The notes: a model not told the origin generated them from the sequence alone. 64,000 bases of DNA from CATQHD01 sp965202675 (GCA_965202675.1 OZ241842.1:2944439-3008438); one strand, 5' to 3'. Shown: positions 33,409-44,239, numbered from the stretch's first letter. Program-made: numbers and translations.

Positions 33409-33610
33409 CTCCCCCGCCTCCTCCACCGGCATCGGATCCAGCGTTTGGGCATGCCGCTCCTGTTCGGGCGGCGGCGCCCGGCCTGACAAGGTTCCGATGA
33501 TGACCGCCGCGCACTCCGGAATCCCGGCGGCGGTGTTTGTGAATCAGCACACACATAGTACCGCAGATCTATGACAAACCCAATACCCTCATCCCGGAAT
33601 GCGAAAAATA
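33409..33610 (-). repeat. Repeat A copy 2, main part
   Basis: Matches 10408-10611 closely, including the dyad CCGCCGC...GCGGCGG and the promoter region. It lacks its terminator end, which lies on the other side of the IS110 element at 30226-30283. Confidence 0.65.
33555..33583 (-). promoter_or_regulatory. Sigma70-like promoter of repeat A copy 2
   Basis: Minus strand TTGGGT, 17 bases, TACTAT; the whole promoter stretch is the same as in copy 1. Transcription from here would now run into the IS110 element in antisense. Confidence 0.45.
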
Positions 33611-33642
33611 TTCTTGACGCCCGCCGGGTTCCGCCGAAGCGG

Positions 33643-34131
33643 TCAGTCGTTATAGGCGTCGTCCGGGTCGGCGGCGTCCGGGTCGGCGGGAGGGTTGGGG
33701 CGGCAGGCCGCCGTCAGGTCCCGGCGGTGGCGTTTCCTGAGAACGAGGGGGAGCCGGGGCAGATGCACGCGGCCGAGGGGAGGCACCAGGCCGCGCACCC
33801 ATACCGCTTGGTCGGCGTGGTGGGCCAGGCCTTCTCGGCACAGCGCCGGCAGGTAGAGGGGGTGGGGGATGGTCTCCTCGCGCCGGGCGGCGGCGATCAA
33901 CCGGAGCAGGTCCGCCACTGCGCCCTTCCCCACCAACGCCGTCCAGTAGGTGCGGACGTAGGGGTGGGAGGGGTCGAGTCCTCTCCGGAACTCTCCCGGC
34001 AACAGGCGGGGGGCGATCCGGTACCGGCTCTGGGCCGGTATGCGGCACGCAGCGCCCGGAGAAGGCGCGATGTCCGCGGCGACGGGAGGACGATCATCCA
34101 GACGGACTGTTCCGGGCGCTGCATACCACAT
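33643..34131 (-). CDS. Hypothetical basic protein
   Basis: A 162-residue frame from an ATG at 34131. The middle part has protein-like composition (YRIAPRLLPGEFRRGLDP, YVRTYWTALVGKGAVADLLRL, RRLPLVLRKR-like end); the C-terminus is Asp/Pro-rich. No family recognised. It is bounded by AT-rich bases upstream and by repeat A downstream. Other GC-rich frames overlap it, so it could be spurious. Confidence 0.4.
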   Translation of the reverse strand: MWYAAPGTVRLDDRPPVAADIAPSPGAACRIPAQSRYRIAPRLLPGEFRRGLDPSHPYVRTYWTALVGKGAVADLLRLIAAARREETIPHPLYLPALCREGLAHHADQAVWVRGLVPPLGRVHLPRLPLVLRKRHRRDLTAACRPNPPADPDAADPDDAYND

Positions 34132-34212
34132 AAGGTCTATTATACATCATAAATAGTAGTTAGTGATAGTTATTTTTCGCAGACCGCCGGGTTTTTTTGG
34201 CATTTCGGGCCG

Positions 34213-36825
34213 TTATTCCGTCGAGGCGGGCTCCTCCGGCGTCTCCGGCGCCTCTTCCGGTGCCTCCGGTGCCTCTTCTGGCGTCTCCGGTGCCTCTTCT
34301 GGCTCTGCCGCCGCCCCGACGGTCAGGGCTACGGCGCCGCCGGGGGGAACGGTCTCGCCTGGGGCGGGGCTGGTGCGGATGACCGTTCCTGCCAGGGCCG
34401 GGTCGCCGGTCTGCTCCGACCCGATCGACACCGTTGCCTCTACGGCGGCCGCTTCCAGGGCGGCTCGGAGGGACGCCCGGGCCGCGTCGAGGTCCTGGCC
34501 CGCCAGATCGGGCATCACCGCCCCCGCCGCCTCGCCCGGCGCCTGCACCAGCACGGTCGTCCCCTGGTCGACCGCTTCCCCGGCCGCCGGATCGGTTCCC
34601 AGCACCCTGCCGGGCGGCGCCGCAGACACAACCTCCTGCACCTCGGGGCGCAGGCGGGCCGCGATCAGGGCGTTCTCGGCCGCCCTCGGCGTCAGCCCCG
34701 CCACGTCCGGGACGCTGGTGACGGGCACCCGGTTGTAGTATCCGAGACCCAGGCTGCTGGGGAACTCGCCCGCCGGATACTTGGCCAGCACCACCTCCAT
34801 GAACTCCTTCCAGATCGGCGCCGGCACCGACCCTCCGAACACCCGGGTGTAGGTCTCCCCGTTGATCACCACGTCCCGCAGGGCCACCTGCTCGTCCGGA
34901 AACCCCACCCAGACGGCGGTGGTGAAGTTGGGCACGTAACCCACGAACCAGGCGTCCCGGTAGGCCTGATGGGTGCCGGTTTTGCCGGCCTGCTGCGCCC
35001 CTTCGATAATCGCTCGGCGGGCCGTCCCGCAGCAGACCACCCGCTCCATGGGCCTGCGCACCGCCGCGGCCAGGGCCGGATCGAGCACCTGGGCGGTGAG
35101 CGCCTCCCGCTCGTAGATGGTCTCCCCGCCGCCGGCGGTGATGCGGGAAACCAGGTAGGGGTCGGCGTGGACGCCGTTGGTGGCGAATGCACTGTAGGCG
35201 GAGGCCATCTCCAGGGGGCTCACCGCCCCGGCCCCCAGCGCCAGCGAATAGACCTCCTCCAGATCCGAGGTGATGCCCAGGCTGCGGGCGGTGCGGATGA
35301 TGGCCTGCGGTCCGATGAGCACCGACATCTGGGCGTAGACGGTGTTGACCGACGACTGCGTGGCCTGGGCCGCCGTGATCAGGCTGTCCACTTTGCCGGC
35401 GTTGCGCACCGTCCAGACGTAGCCGCCGTCCGGTCCGCACGGATCCTCGCATTCGATCTCGAGCGGGCTGCGGGAATCCCAGTAGGACTGCAGGCTCCCC
35501 CCGCCCTCCAGGTAGGCGGCCAGCACGAACGGCTTGAAGGCCGAACCGGGGTTGCGCCTGCCCTGGACGGCCAGGTCGAACTGCTCCTGCTCGAAGGGGA
35601 GGCCGGACGACATGGCCAGGACCGCCCCCGTGTGGTTCTCGACCATGGCGATGGCGCCGGTGGGGGCGCCCCGGGGGTCGGAGTAGCCCCGGCCGGGAAC
35701 CGGCAGCCACGACCGGAGGATGCGGTTGGCCGCCTCCTGGATCTCGAGGTCGACCGTCACGTAGATGTCGAGGCCGCCGCCCCCTTCGCAGTCGGTCTCA
35801 TGGGCCGGGCAGCCGAAGATCATCCACCGCCGCTCGTCCTTGTCGCCGCCCAGGAAGGCGAACTCTGAGTCGTTCAGCAGCTGGCGGCGCACCTCGGCCG
35901 CTACGTGGTCGGCGGGGCTCTCGAACTGGGCGGGCGGCTGGATCGCGTAGGGCTCCTGCTTGGCCGCCGCCGCTTCCCCGTAGGTGATGAACCCGGAGGT
36001 GGCCATGGCGTCGATCACGTCGTTGCGCCGGTCATGGGTGCGTTCCTGCCGGCGCCTCGGGTCGTAGAGGGAGGGGTTGCGGATGGTTACCGCCATGACC
36101 GCCGACTCGGCGATGGTCAGATCCCCCAGCTCCTTGCCGAAGTATTCGAGCGCCGCCGCCCTCACCCCGTAGGCCGACCACCCGAAATAGACCGAATTAA
36201 GGTAGAACTCCAGTATCTCCCGCTTGGTGTAGCGCTGTTCCATCTCGATGGCGAACAGCGCCTCCTGTATCTTGCGCTGGATGGTGAGCTCGCTGCCCAC
36301 GATGTTGTTCTTGACCACCTGCTGGGTGATGGTGGAGCCGCCCCTCTGGGATGCGCCGAGCACGTAGTCCCGCATGGCGCTGACGATGGCGGTGAAATCT
36401 ATCCCTTCGTGCTCGAAATAGTCCCCGTCCTCGGCGGCCAGCACCGCGTAGATGAGCGAGTCGGGTATCTCCGATATGCGGGCCGGCTCCGAGTTGCGCC
36501 CGGCATGCAGCTCGGCCAGCAGCACCCCGTCCTCGGTGTAGATGCGGGAGACCCTGGACAGATCCGGCAGGTCCAGCAGGGCGCCGGCCGAGTCGGTCTC
36601 CGGCATCCACCGCTTGACGAACCGGTCGAACACCCCGTAGGCGGCGTTGGCGCCGAGGAAACCGAACAGGCCGATCCAGGCGGCGAGCACCAGGGTTACC
36701 GCCGCGCTCATGACCAGCGCCAGCGACCACCGCTGGCGGATCTCCCGGCTCTCGATGTCGTGGATGGTCGGCTCGGCCGGGCCGTCATCGGGAGAGCCGC
36801 GCTCAGGGGTTAGGATCAGAGCCAT
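34213..36825 (-). CDS. Class A penicillin-binding protein with PASTA domains
   Basis: 870 residues: cytosolic tail, one membrane helix (about 35-57), and a GT51 glycosyltransferase domain (catalytic AEDGDYFEHEG with Glu 132, RGGSTITQQ at 161-169). The transpeptidase domain has Ser 428 in SAFK, SVN and KTGT at 615. Two PASTA repeats follow (PVTSVPDVAGLTPRAAENAL; AVMPDLAGQDLDAARASL), then a Glu/Pro/Thr repeat tail. It polymerises and cross-links peptidoglycan at the outer membrane face. Only 24 bases separate its start from the divergent methylmalonyl-CoA mutase start. Length and motifs are complete. Confidence 0.93.
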   Translation of the reverse strand: MALILTPERGSPDDGPAEPTIHDIESREIRQRWSLALVMSAAVTLVLAAWIGLFGFLGANAAYGVFDRFVKRWMPETDSAGALLDLPDLSRVSRIYTEDGVLLAELHAGRNSEPARISEIPDSLIYAVLAAEDGDYFEHEGIDFTAIVSAMRDYVLGASQRGGSTITQQVVKNNIVGSELTIQRKIQEALFAIEMEQRYTKREILEFYLNSVYFGWSAYGVRAAALEYFGKELGDLTIAESAVMAVTIRNPSLYDPRRRQERTHDRRNDVIDAMATSGFITYGEAAAAKQEPYAIQPPAQFESPADHVAAEVRRQLLNDSEFAFLGGDKDERRWMIFGCPAHETDCEGGGGLDIYVTVDLEIQEAANRILRSWLPVPGRGYSDPRGAPTGAIAMVENHTGAVLAMSSGLPFEQEQFDLAVQGRRNPGSAFKPFVLAAYLEGGGSLQSYWDSRSPLEIECEDPCGPDGGYVWTVRNAGKVDSLITAAQATQSSVNTVYAQMSVLIGPQAIIRTARSLGITSDLEEVYSLALGAGAVSPLEMASAYSAFATNGVHADPYLVSRITAGGGETIYEREALTAQVLDPALAAAVRRPMERVVCCGTARRAIIEGAQQAGKTGTHQAYRDAWFVGYVPNFTTAVWVGFPDEQVALRDVVINGETYTRVFGGSVPAPIWKEFMEVVLAKYPAGEFPSSLGLGYYNRVPVTSVPDVAGLTPRAAENALIAARLRPEVQEVVSAAPPGRVLGTDPAAGEAVDQGTTVLVQAPGEAAGAVMPDLAGQDLDAARASLRAALEAAAVEATVSIGSEQTGDPALAGTVIRTSPAPGETVPPGGAVALTVGAAAEPEEAPETPEEAPEAPEEAPETPEEPASTE

Positions 36826-36849
36826 CGACGAGCCAGGATACCCAGGTCA

Positions 36850-38424
<1,575 letters not shown>

Positions 38425-38538
38425 CCTTCCCCGGATGCCGCATCCCGCCCGGCCGAACGGGCTCTTCGCCCCAGGACCGGGGCCGATCCTTAAATCACGG
38501 AATGACAAAAAAATCCGCCGGATCCCCTCACAAGGGTA

Positions 38539-38567
38539 TTGACCTTGTCGCACCGATGGGGGATAAT
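38539..38567 (+). promoter_or_regulatory. Sigma70-like promoter of repeat B copy 1
   Basis: TTGACC (38539-38544), 17 bases, GATAAT (38562-38567). The same boxes and spacing occur in the other two copies although the spacer sequence differs, which argues that the promoter is kept by selection. Confidence 0.65.
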
Positions 38568-38573
38568 GAAGGG

Positions 38574-38726
38574 GCCAAAGCACCTCCGGTCCGCAGCCGG
38601 CGCAGACCGAGACAGGGATCATCTTCCGAACGCGACCCTGCCGGGTACTGACTAAACGCGTCCGGAATCCAGGTGGCGGAGGTGGGGGCCGGGCCCGCGA
38701 AGCGGGGCGCGGGGGCGGGGTTTTTT
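38574..38726 (+). ncRNA. Candidate small RNA of repeat B copy 1
   Basis: Transcription from the promoter would give about 153 bases. Near the 5' end is AAAGCACCTCC, which resembles the anti-Shine-Dalgarno end of 16S rRNA. The 3' end has a CCCGC-GAA-GCGGG hairpin, a G-rich stretch and six T. No conserved reading frame is seen. Confidence 0.5.
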
Positions 38727-39073
38727 CGCGTTCTTGCGGGGGGTCCAGGGTCGGATAGGGGCTGACCAGGGGTTTCGCAGGGGGTTCGCAGGAGAAGGGT
38801 TCGGGTTCGCGCGGTGCTGATGTTCTCTCTGAGACGACCGGGGTAGGAGGAAGCACGGACAGCGGATGCCTTGGCCGTTTCGTCGGCGGGTGCAGGGTCC
38901 TGCCGCCCATGCTCATCGGGTTTCCTTCGGGCGAGGCGTTGGTTCGGGCTGTGTTCCGTCGGCGGGCGCAGGACCCTGCCGCCTGCTCACCGGGCAGACG
39001 ACCCGACGGTTGCTTGCGCCGGGACACCTCCGGCTCCCTATCGCGCACGGTCTTGATTCGGGTCGGGGCGCCC

Positions 39074-39850
39074 TCAGACGTTCTTGCCGTCCCGCCAGGC
39101 GATCCATTCGTCGAGACCGGCCAGGTCGAAGCCGGGGCCGCGGATCTCCAGGGTGATCTGGGTTGCGCCCGCTTCGAGCAGGTGGTCGGCCTGGTCGATG
39201 CCGCCGAGCTCGGCGCCCACCGAGCGTTCGACGGCCGCCGGATCCCGGCCCGCCGCCCGGCACCAGTCGTCAAGGATGCGGTTCTTGCGGCGCACGGTCT
39301 CGGGGCCGCCGAACCAGTGCCAGATGTCGGCCCAGCGGCCCGCGATGCGCAGCGTGTGGCGTTCGCCCCCGCCCCCGATGAGGATCGGGATGTCCCGCAT
39401 CGGAGGCGGGTTCAACAAGGATAGGCGCCGCTTGATCCGGTAGAGGCCCGAATCCAGGTCGCGCAGCCGCCCGCCGGAGGTTCCGAACGGGTACTCGTAC
39501 TCCGTGTAGTCCCGTTCGGCCCAGCCCGCTCCTAGGCCGAGGATCAGGCGCCCCCCGCTGATGTGGTCCACGGTGCGGGCCATATCGGCCAGGAGATGGG
39601 GGTTGCGGTAGGAGCAGCAGGTAACCAGCGCCCCGATCTCCACCCGCTCGGTTGCTTCCGCCCATGCGGCCAGCATCGTCCAGCATTCGAAGTGCTTCCC
39701 GTCCGCCGAGCCGTACAGCGGGAAGAAGTGGTCCCAGTTGTATACGATGTCCGCGCCCTTCTCCTCGGCGCTCACCGCGGCGGCCCGTATATCCCGGTAG
39801 TCGCCGTGCTGGGGTTGGATCTGGACGCCGATGCGTATCGGATACGTCAT
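39074..39850 (-). CDS. LLM-class (luciferase-like, F420-type) oxidoreductase
   Basis: The 258-residue protein has the bacterial luciferase-like fold markers: RIGVQIQPQHGDY, DIVYNWDHFFPLYG, VEIGALVTCCSYRNPHLLADMARTVDHISGGR (family signature), LGLGAGW and ILIGGGGERHTLRIAGRWAD. Actinobacterial members usually use F420H2 for hydride transfer to varied substrates. The substrate is unknown. It lies downstream of the carboxylase genes on the same strand, with a gap of about 120 bases. Confidence 0.88.
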   Translation of the reverse strand: MTYPIRIGVQIQPQHGDYRDIRAAAVSAEEKGADIVYNWDHFFPLYGSADGKHFECWTMLAAWAEATERVEIGALVTCCSYRNPHLLADMARTVDHISGGRLILGLGAGWAERDYTEYEYPFGTSGGRLRDLDSGLYRIKRRLSLLNPPPMRDIPILIGGGGERHTLRIAGRWADIWHWFGGPETVRRKNRILDDWCRAAGRDPAAVERSVGAELGGIDQADHLLEAGATQITLEIRGPGFDLAGLDEWIAWRDGKNV

Positions 39851-39968
39851 TTCGATCTCCTTCTGATCAGCCCGGGGCCGAGGTGCATCCCGATTGCCCG
39901 CAGGGGAGGGCCGCCGCCCGCTTCCAGAACGCCGCCCGCGTCCAAGGGAAGTGCGGCCGGCTGCCCGG

Positions 39969-41711
39969 TCAGCGGACGATGGCCAGGATGTCGTTGGCGG
40001 CCACGTTGTCGCCGGGTTCCACCCGCAGCTCCACCAGCTTTCCGTCGATGGGGCTGGATATCTCGTTTTCCATCTTCATGGCTTCGAGGACGCAGATCTG
40101 CTGGCCTTCTTTCACCCGGTCGCCGGCGCCGGCCGACACCTTGACGATAGTGCCCTGCATGGGGGCCAGCACCGCCCCCGGCTCGGCGGGGCCCAGGCCG
40201 GCGCCGCCCCGGCGGGCCGGGCGGACCGAGAGCCGGCCGGAGCTGCCGCGGGTGGGGCCGTTCTGCGCCCAGTAGGCGACCTCGAACCGCCGCCCCCCTA
40301 CCTCCACCGTCATGGTCCGCTTGACCCCGCTCCGGTCGGCGGGCGGGGCCGCGCCCCGGTCGAACGGCTCCGGGTCGAAGCTCAGCTCGTCCTCCAAGAA
40401 GCGGGTGTGGATGTCTCCCGACTCGAAGGCCGGATGGGAGAGCACGGCGCGGTGGGCGGGGATGGTGGTGGCCACCCCCGCCACCCGGTACTCGTCCAGG
40501 GCGCGCCTGGCGCGGGCGATGGCCTGCGGCCGGGTGCGGCCCCAGACCACCAGCTTGGCCAGCAGGTTGTCGTAGTACTGGCTGACGGCGGCGCCCGGTT
40601 CCATCCACGAGTCCATCCGCACTCCCGGCCCGGAGGGTTCCCGGTATTCGGTCACCGCGCCGGGCGTGGGGTTGAAGCCCGCGGCCGGGTCCTCGGCGTT
40701 GATGCGCAGCTCGATGGCGTGCCCGTTGACGGGCGGATGGTTTTCGAACGAGACGGGTTCCCCGGCGGCGACGGCCAGCTGCTCGGCCACCAGGTCTATC
40801 CCGGTGACCATCTCGGTGACGGTGTGCTCCACCTGCAGGCGGGTGTTCATCTCCAGGAAGTAGAAGCTGCCGTCGGGCTGCCACAGGAACTCCACCGTCC
40901 CGGCGTTCACATAACCGCAGGCCTCGGCCACCGCCAGGGCCGCCTCGCCCAGCTCGCGGCGCTGCTTGGCGGTAAGGACGGCGGCGGGCGCTTCCTCGAT
41001 CAGCTTCTGGTGGCGCCGCTGGATGGAGCATTCCCGCTCGCCCAGGAACCGGTAGTTGCCGCGTCCGTCCACCAGGATCTGGGCTTCGATGTGCCGGGCG
41101 CGGTCGATGTAGGCCTCCAGATAGATCTCCGGGTTCCCGAAGTAGGCCTCCGCTTCCCGCTGCGCCCCTTCGACGGCTTTGGCCAGCTCCTTGCGGTTGG
41201 CCGCCGCCCTCATGCCTTTGCCCCCTCCCCCCGCCGACGCTTTGACCGCCACCGGATATCCGATGCGGGAGGCTGTCTTGGCGGCTTCGTCGAAGCTTCC
41301 CACCGGATCGAAGCCGCCCGGCACCGGCGCCACCCCCGCCCGCTCCGCCGTCCGGCGGGAGAGGATCTTGTCCCCCATCAGCTCGATGGCCGAGGCCGGA
41401 GGCCCCACCCAGATGAGGCCGGCTTCGGTTACCAGGCGGGCGAAGGCGGCGTTCTCGGCCAGGAAACCGTAACCCGGATGGACGGCGTCGGCCTCCGACT
41501 CGCGGGCCGCTTCCATGATGCGGCGGGCGTTCAGGTAGGACTCGGAGGCGGGAGCCCCCCCGATGTTCCAGGCCTCGTCCGCCATCCGGGTGTGGAGGGC
41601 GTCGCGGTCCAGCTCGGAGTACACGGCGATGGTGCGCAGGCCCTGCTCCTTTGCCGTGCGGATGACCCGCACCGCGATCTCCCCGCGGTTGGCCACCAGG
41701 AGGGAGTTCAC
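39969..41711 (-). CDS. Acyl-CoA (acetyl/propionyl-CoA) carboxylase alpha subunit: biotin carboxylase plus biotin carrier
   Basis: 580 residues. The biotin carboxylase domain (LLVANRGEIAVRVIRTA, VDAVHPGYGFLAENAAFA, KASAGGGGKGMRAA, FLEMNTRLQVEHTVTEM) is followed by a linker and a C-terminal biotinyl domain with EAMKMENEI, where Lys carries biotin. It carboxylates biotin with ATP and bicarbonate. The GTG start at 41711 overlaps the stop (GTGA) of a 20-codon frame (41708-41770) that could couple translation. It is downstream of the carboxyltransferase gene; biotin ligase is just beyond that, so the three form a functional set. Confidence 0.93.
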   Translation of the reverse strand: MNSLLVANRGEIAVRVIRTAKEQGLRTIAVYSELDRDALHTRMADEAWNIGGAPASESYLNARRIMEAARESEADAVHPGYGFLAENAAFARLVTEAGLIWVGPPASAIELMGDKILSRRTAERAGVAPVPGGFDPVGSFDEAAKTASRIGYPVAVKASAGGGGKGMRAAANRKELAKAVEGAQREAEAYFGNPEIYLEAYIDRARHIEAQILVDGRGNYRFLGERECSIQRRHQKLIEEAPAAVLTAKQRRELGEAALAVAEACGYVNAGTVEFLWQPDGSFYFLEMNTRLQVEHTVTEMVTGIDLVAEQLAVAAGEPVSFENHPPVNGHAIELRINAEDPAAGFNPTPGAVTEYREPSGPGVRMDSWMEPGAAVSQYYDNLLAKLVVWGRTRPQAIARARRALDEYRVAGVATTIPAHRAVLSHPAFESGDIHTRFLEDELSFDPEPFDRGAAPPADRSGVKRTMTVEVGGRRFEVAYWAQNGPTRGSSGRLSVRPARRGGAGLGPAEPGAVLAPMQGTIVKVSAGAGDRVKEGQQICVLEAMKMENEISSPIDGKLVELRVEPGDNVAANDILAIVR

Positions 41712-41786
41712 GCCGCTGCGCCCGGCGGGGTCTGCGGCGTGGTCTGCGGCGGACGGCGGGTCTTCTTCATCGGTCCTCGGTCCGCC

Positions 41787-43337
41787 TCAGAGCGGAATGT
41801 TTCCGTGCTTCTTGGGAGGCAGGGCGTCCCGCTTGTCGCGCAGCATCTCGAATCCCTTGATCAGGCGGACGCGGGTTTCCCTGGGTTCGATCACGTTGTC
41901 CACCAGCCCCAGCTCCGAGGCGGCGTAGGGGTTGGCGAAGCGCTCCTCGTATTCCTTCACCAGGGACTCGCGGCGGGCGTCGGGGTCGGCGGCGGCGGCG
42001 ATCTCCCGCCGGTGGATGATGTTCACCGCCCCCGGCGCGCCCATGACCGCGATCTCGGCGGAGGGCCACGCATACACCAGGTCGGCGCCCACCCCCCGGG
42101 CGTTCATCACCAGGTAGGCCCCCCCGTAGGACTTGCGGGTGATGACCGTGACCCTGGGCACCGTCGCCTCGCAGTAGGCGTACAGCAGCTTGGCGCCGTG
42201 GCGGATGATGCCGCCGAGCTCCTGTTCCACCCCCGGCAGGAAACCGGGCACGTCCACGAAGGTGAGGATGGGGATGTTGAAGGCGTCGCACATGCGCACG
42301 AACCGGGCCGCCTTCTCCGAAGCGTTGATGTCGAGGGTGCCGGCCAGATGGGAGGGCTGGTTGGCCACGATCCCCGTGGAGTAGCCGTTGAGTCGGGCCA
42401 GGCCCACCACGATGTTGCGCGCCCAATGCTCATGCACCTGGTAGAACTCCCCGTCGTCCACCACCGACCCGATCACCTCCGCCATGTCGTAGGGTTGGTT
42501 GGGGGAGTCGGGGATCGCCAGGTCGAGCGGGTCGTCCACCCGGTCGGGGGAGTCGGACGGGGTGTAGTAGGGGGGCGGCATCATGTTGTTCTGCGGCAGG
42601 AAGGACAGCAGGTACCGCACCTCCTGCAGGGCGTCCTCCCCGGATCTGCAGACAAAGTGGGTAACCCCGGAGGTGGCGGCGTGGGTGACCGCCCCCCCCA
42701 GCTCCTCGAAGGTGACCTCCTCGCCGGTTACCGCCTTGATCACGTCCGGCCCGGTGATGAACATATGGCTGGTCCCGTCCACCTGGTACACGAAGTCGGT
42801 GATGGCGGGCGAGTAGACGGCGCCGCCCGCGCACGGCCCCATGATCACCGAGATCTGGGGGATCACCCCCGAGGCCCGCACGTTCCGGTAGAAGATCCTC
42901 CCGTACCCGTCGAGCGCCTGCACCCCTTCCTGGATGCGGGCGCCGCCCGAATCCTTCAGGCCGACGATCGGGGCGCCCACCTTCATGGCCATGTCCATGA
43001 CCTTGGTTACCTTGTCGGCCACCGCCTTGCCGAGGCTGCCGCCGAACACCGTGAAGTCCTCGGCGAACACGAACACGGTGCGTCCGTTGACGGCGCCGTA
43101 GCCGGTAACCACGGCGTCGCCCGGCGGACGCCGGTCCTCGATGCCGAAGCCGCGGGCCTGGTGCCGCACGAAGGGGTCGATCTCCTGGAAGCTGTCCGCG
43201 TCCAGGAGCAGGGCGATCCGCTCCCGGGCGGTCAGCTTCCCCTGCTCGTGCTGCCGGTCCAACGCCTGCCTGGTGTCGGGTTGGCCGGCCTGGCGGCGAA
43301 GCCGGCGAAGTTGTTCGATCCGTTTGTCGGTGGACAC
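41787..43337 (-). CDS. Acyl-CoA carboxylase beta subunit (propionyl-CoA carboxylase type carboxyltransferase)
   Basis: The GTG at 43337 (STDKRIEQLRRLRRQAG) gives 516 residues, the usual length. Motifs include LTARERIALLLD, VTGYGAVNGRTVFVFAEDFTVFGGSLG, GGARIQEGVQAL, MGPCAGGAVYSPAITDF, NQPSHLAGTLDI and the second oxyanion region TRKSYGGAYLVM. It moves carboxyl from biotin to propionyl- or acetyl-CoA. Product methylmalonyl-CoA would feed the mutase encoded at 36850. It is immediately upstream of the alpha subunit gene and divergent from biotin ligase. Confidence 0.93.
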   Translation of the reverse strand: MSTDKRIEQLRRLRRQAGQPDTRQALDRQHEQGKLTARERIALLLDADSFQEIDPFVRHQARGFGIEDRRPPGDAVVTGYGAVNGRTVFVFAEDFTVFGGSLGKAVADKVTKVMDMAMKVGAPIVGLKDSGGARIQEGVQALDGYGRIFYRNVRASGVIPQISVIMGPCAGGAVYSPAITDFVYQVDGTSHMFITGPDVIKAVTGEEVTFEELGGAVTHAATSGVTHFVCRSGEDALQEVRYLLSFLPQNNMMPPPYYTPSDSPDRVDDPLDLAIPDSPNQPYDMAEVIGSVVDDGEFYQVHEHWARNIVVGLARLNGYSTGIVANQPSHLAGTLDINASEKAARFVRMCDAFNIPILTFVDVPGFLPGVEQELGGIIRHGAKLLYAYCEATVPRVTVITRKSYGGAYLVMNARGVGADLVYAWPSAEIAVMGAPGAVNIIHRREIAAAADPDARRESLVKEYEERFANPYAASELGLVDNVIEPRETRVRLIKGFEMLRDKRDALPPKKHGNIPL

Positions 43338-43525
43338 GCCTTTGCCTGTTCCTGGGTCGTCTTGGTTTGCTTGGTTTGCGTCCTGCCGGGCGGGGTCGGA
43401 AGCCCGGAGCGCGCCCAACGATAGGCCCGCCCCCGCCGGAGAACGATATCGCTGCCGAGATGCGGGCCGTCCGCAGGCGCCTATCCTGACACCCGGCTTT
43501 AGATTTAGACCCCGAGGAATGGACG

Positions 43526-44239
43526 ATGGCTACACCGCCGTATGAAACGGTGGAGCTCGACCGGGCCGCCTCCACCCAGGACGAAGTGCGCAGGCGGGCC
43601 GGGGAGCGCCCGCTGCTGGTGACGGCGGCCCGCCAGACCGAGGGGAGGGGCCGCTCCGGCGCGGCGTGGGTGGCCGCCCCCCGGGCTCTGGCCGCCTCGC
43701 TGGGGGTGCGTCCGTCGTGGCCGCTCCCTTCATGGCCGCTGGTGACCCTGGCGGCGGGGGCAGCGGTTGTCCGTTCCCTGGACGAGCTGGCGGAGGAGGC
43801 GGGCCGGGCCGGGGCGGGCGGCGTGATGCTCAAGTGGCCCAACGACCTGATGAAAAACGGCTCCAAGGTCGGCGGGATACTCACCGAGGCCGCCGGCGGC
43901 CTGGCGGTGGTGGGGTGGGGGGCCAACCTGTATTGGCCCGACCCTCCGGCCGGTATGGCGGGTTTGTTCTCGGAGGACCCCGGCTCCGGCCTGGCCCCGG
44001 CGCTGGCCCGCAGGTGGGCCGGCCAACTGCTGGAGGTGCTCTCCGGCGAGGCCTCCGACTGGCCCCGCGAGGAGTACCGCCGCCGTTGCTCCACCATCGG
44101 CCGGGAAATCACCTGGTCCCCGGACGGCCGGGGAATAGCCGTCGATGTCACCCCCGAAGGCGGCCTGCAGGTGGAAACACCCCGAGGTTCGATCACCCTC
44201 ACCTCCGGATCGGTCACAGAGTTCCGCAGTTCACCTTGA
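43526..44239 (+). CDS. birA: Biotin-[acyl-CoA-carboxylase] ligase
   Basis: 237 residues with the biotin-protein ligase core: QTEGRGRSG (biotinyl-AMP loop), KWPNDLM (catalytic Lys), KVGGILTEA and VGWGANLYW, plus a short C-terminal SH3-like domain. There is no N-terminal DNA-binding domain, so it is the monofunctional type. It attaches biotin to the carrier Lys of the alpha subunit. The start is ATG at 43526, divergent from the carboxylase operon and close to it, which fits co-inheritance. Confidence 0.9.
   Translation: MATPPYETVELDRAASTQDEVRRRAGERPLLVTAARQTEGRGRSGAAWVAAPRALAASLGVRPSWPLPSWPLVTLAAGAAVVRSLDELAEEAGRAGAGGVMLKWPNDLMKNGSKVGGILTEAAGGLAVVGWGANLYWPDPPAGMAGLFSEDPGSGLAPALARRWAGQLLEVLSGEASDWPREEYRRRCSTIGREITWSPDGRGIAVDVTPEGGLQVETPRGSITLTSGSVTEFRSSP

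Larger units (their letters stand above)
38490..39054 (+). repeat. Dispersed repeat family B, copy 1
   Basis: About 565 bases, present again in inverted orientation at 45549-46110 and 58994-59556, roughly 90% alike by eye. One edge is TTAAATCACGGAATGAC, the other a stretch ending in GCGCACGGTCTT. The first third is a promoter plus a terminated short transcript. The rest has two similar hairpins (38885-38907 and 38960-38982, GCAGG/CCTGC stems). It lies between convergent genes. No transposase or long terminal repeats were seen. Confidence 0.8.

Noticed and set aside
38866..39060. Frame starting MPWPFRR seen in family B repeat copies 1 and 2
   Set aside because: Copy 3 shifts frame inside it, the product is Arg/Gly/Pro-rich without domain character, and the hairpin structure explains the conservation better.
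42691..42698. Eight-C run in the carboxyltransferase gene
   Set aside because: In frame within a conserved Gly-rich stretch of an essential-type enzyme; no alternative product is apparent.
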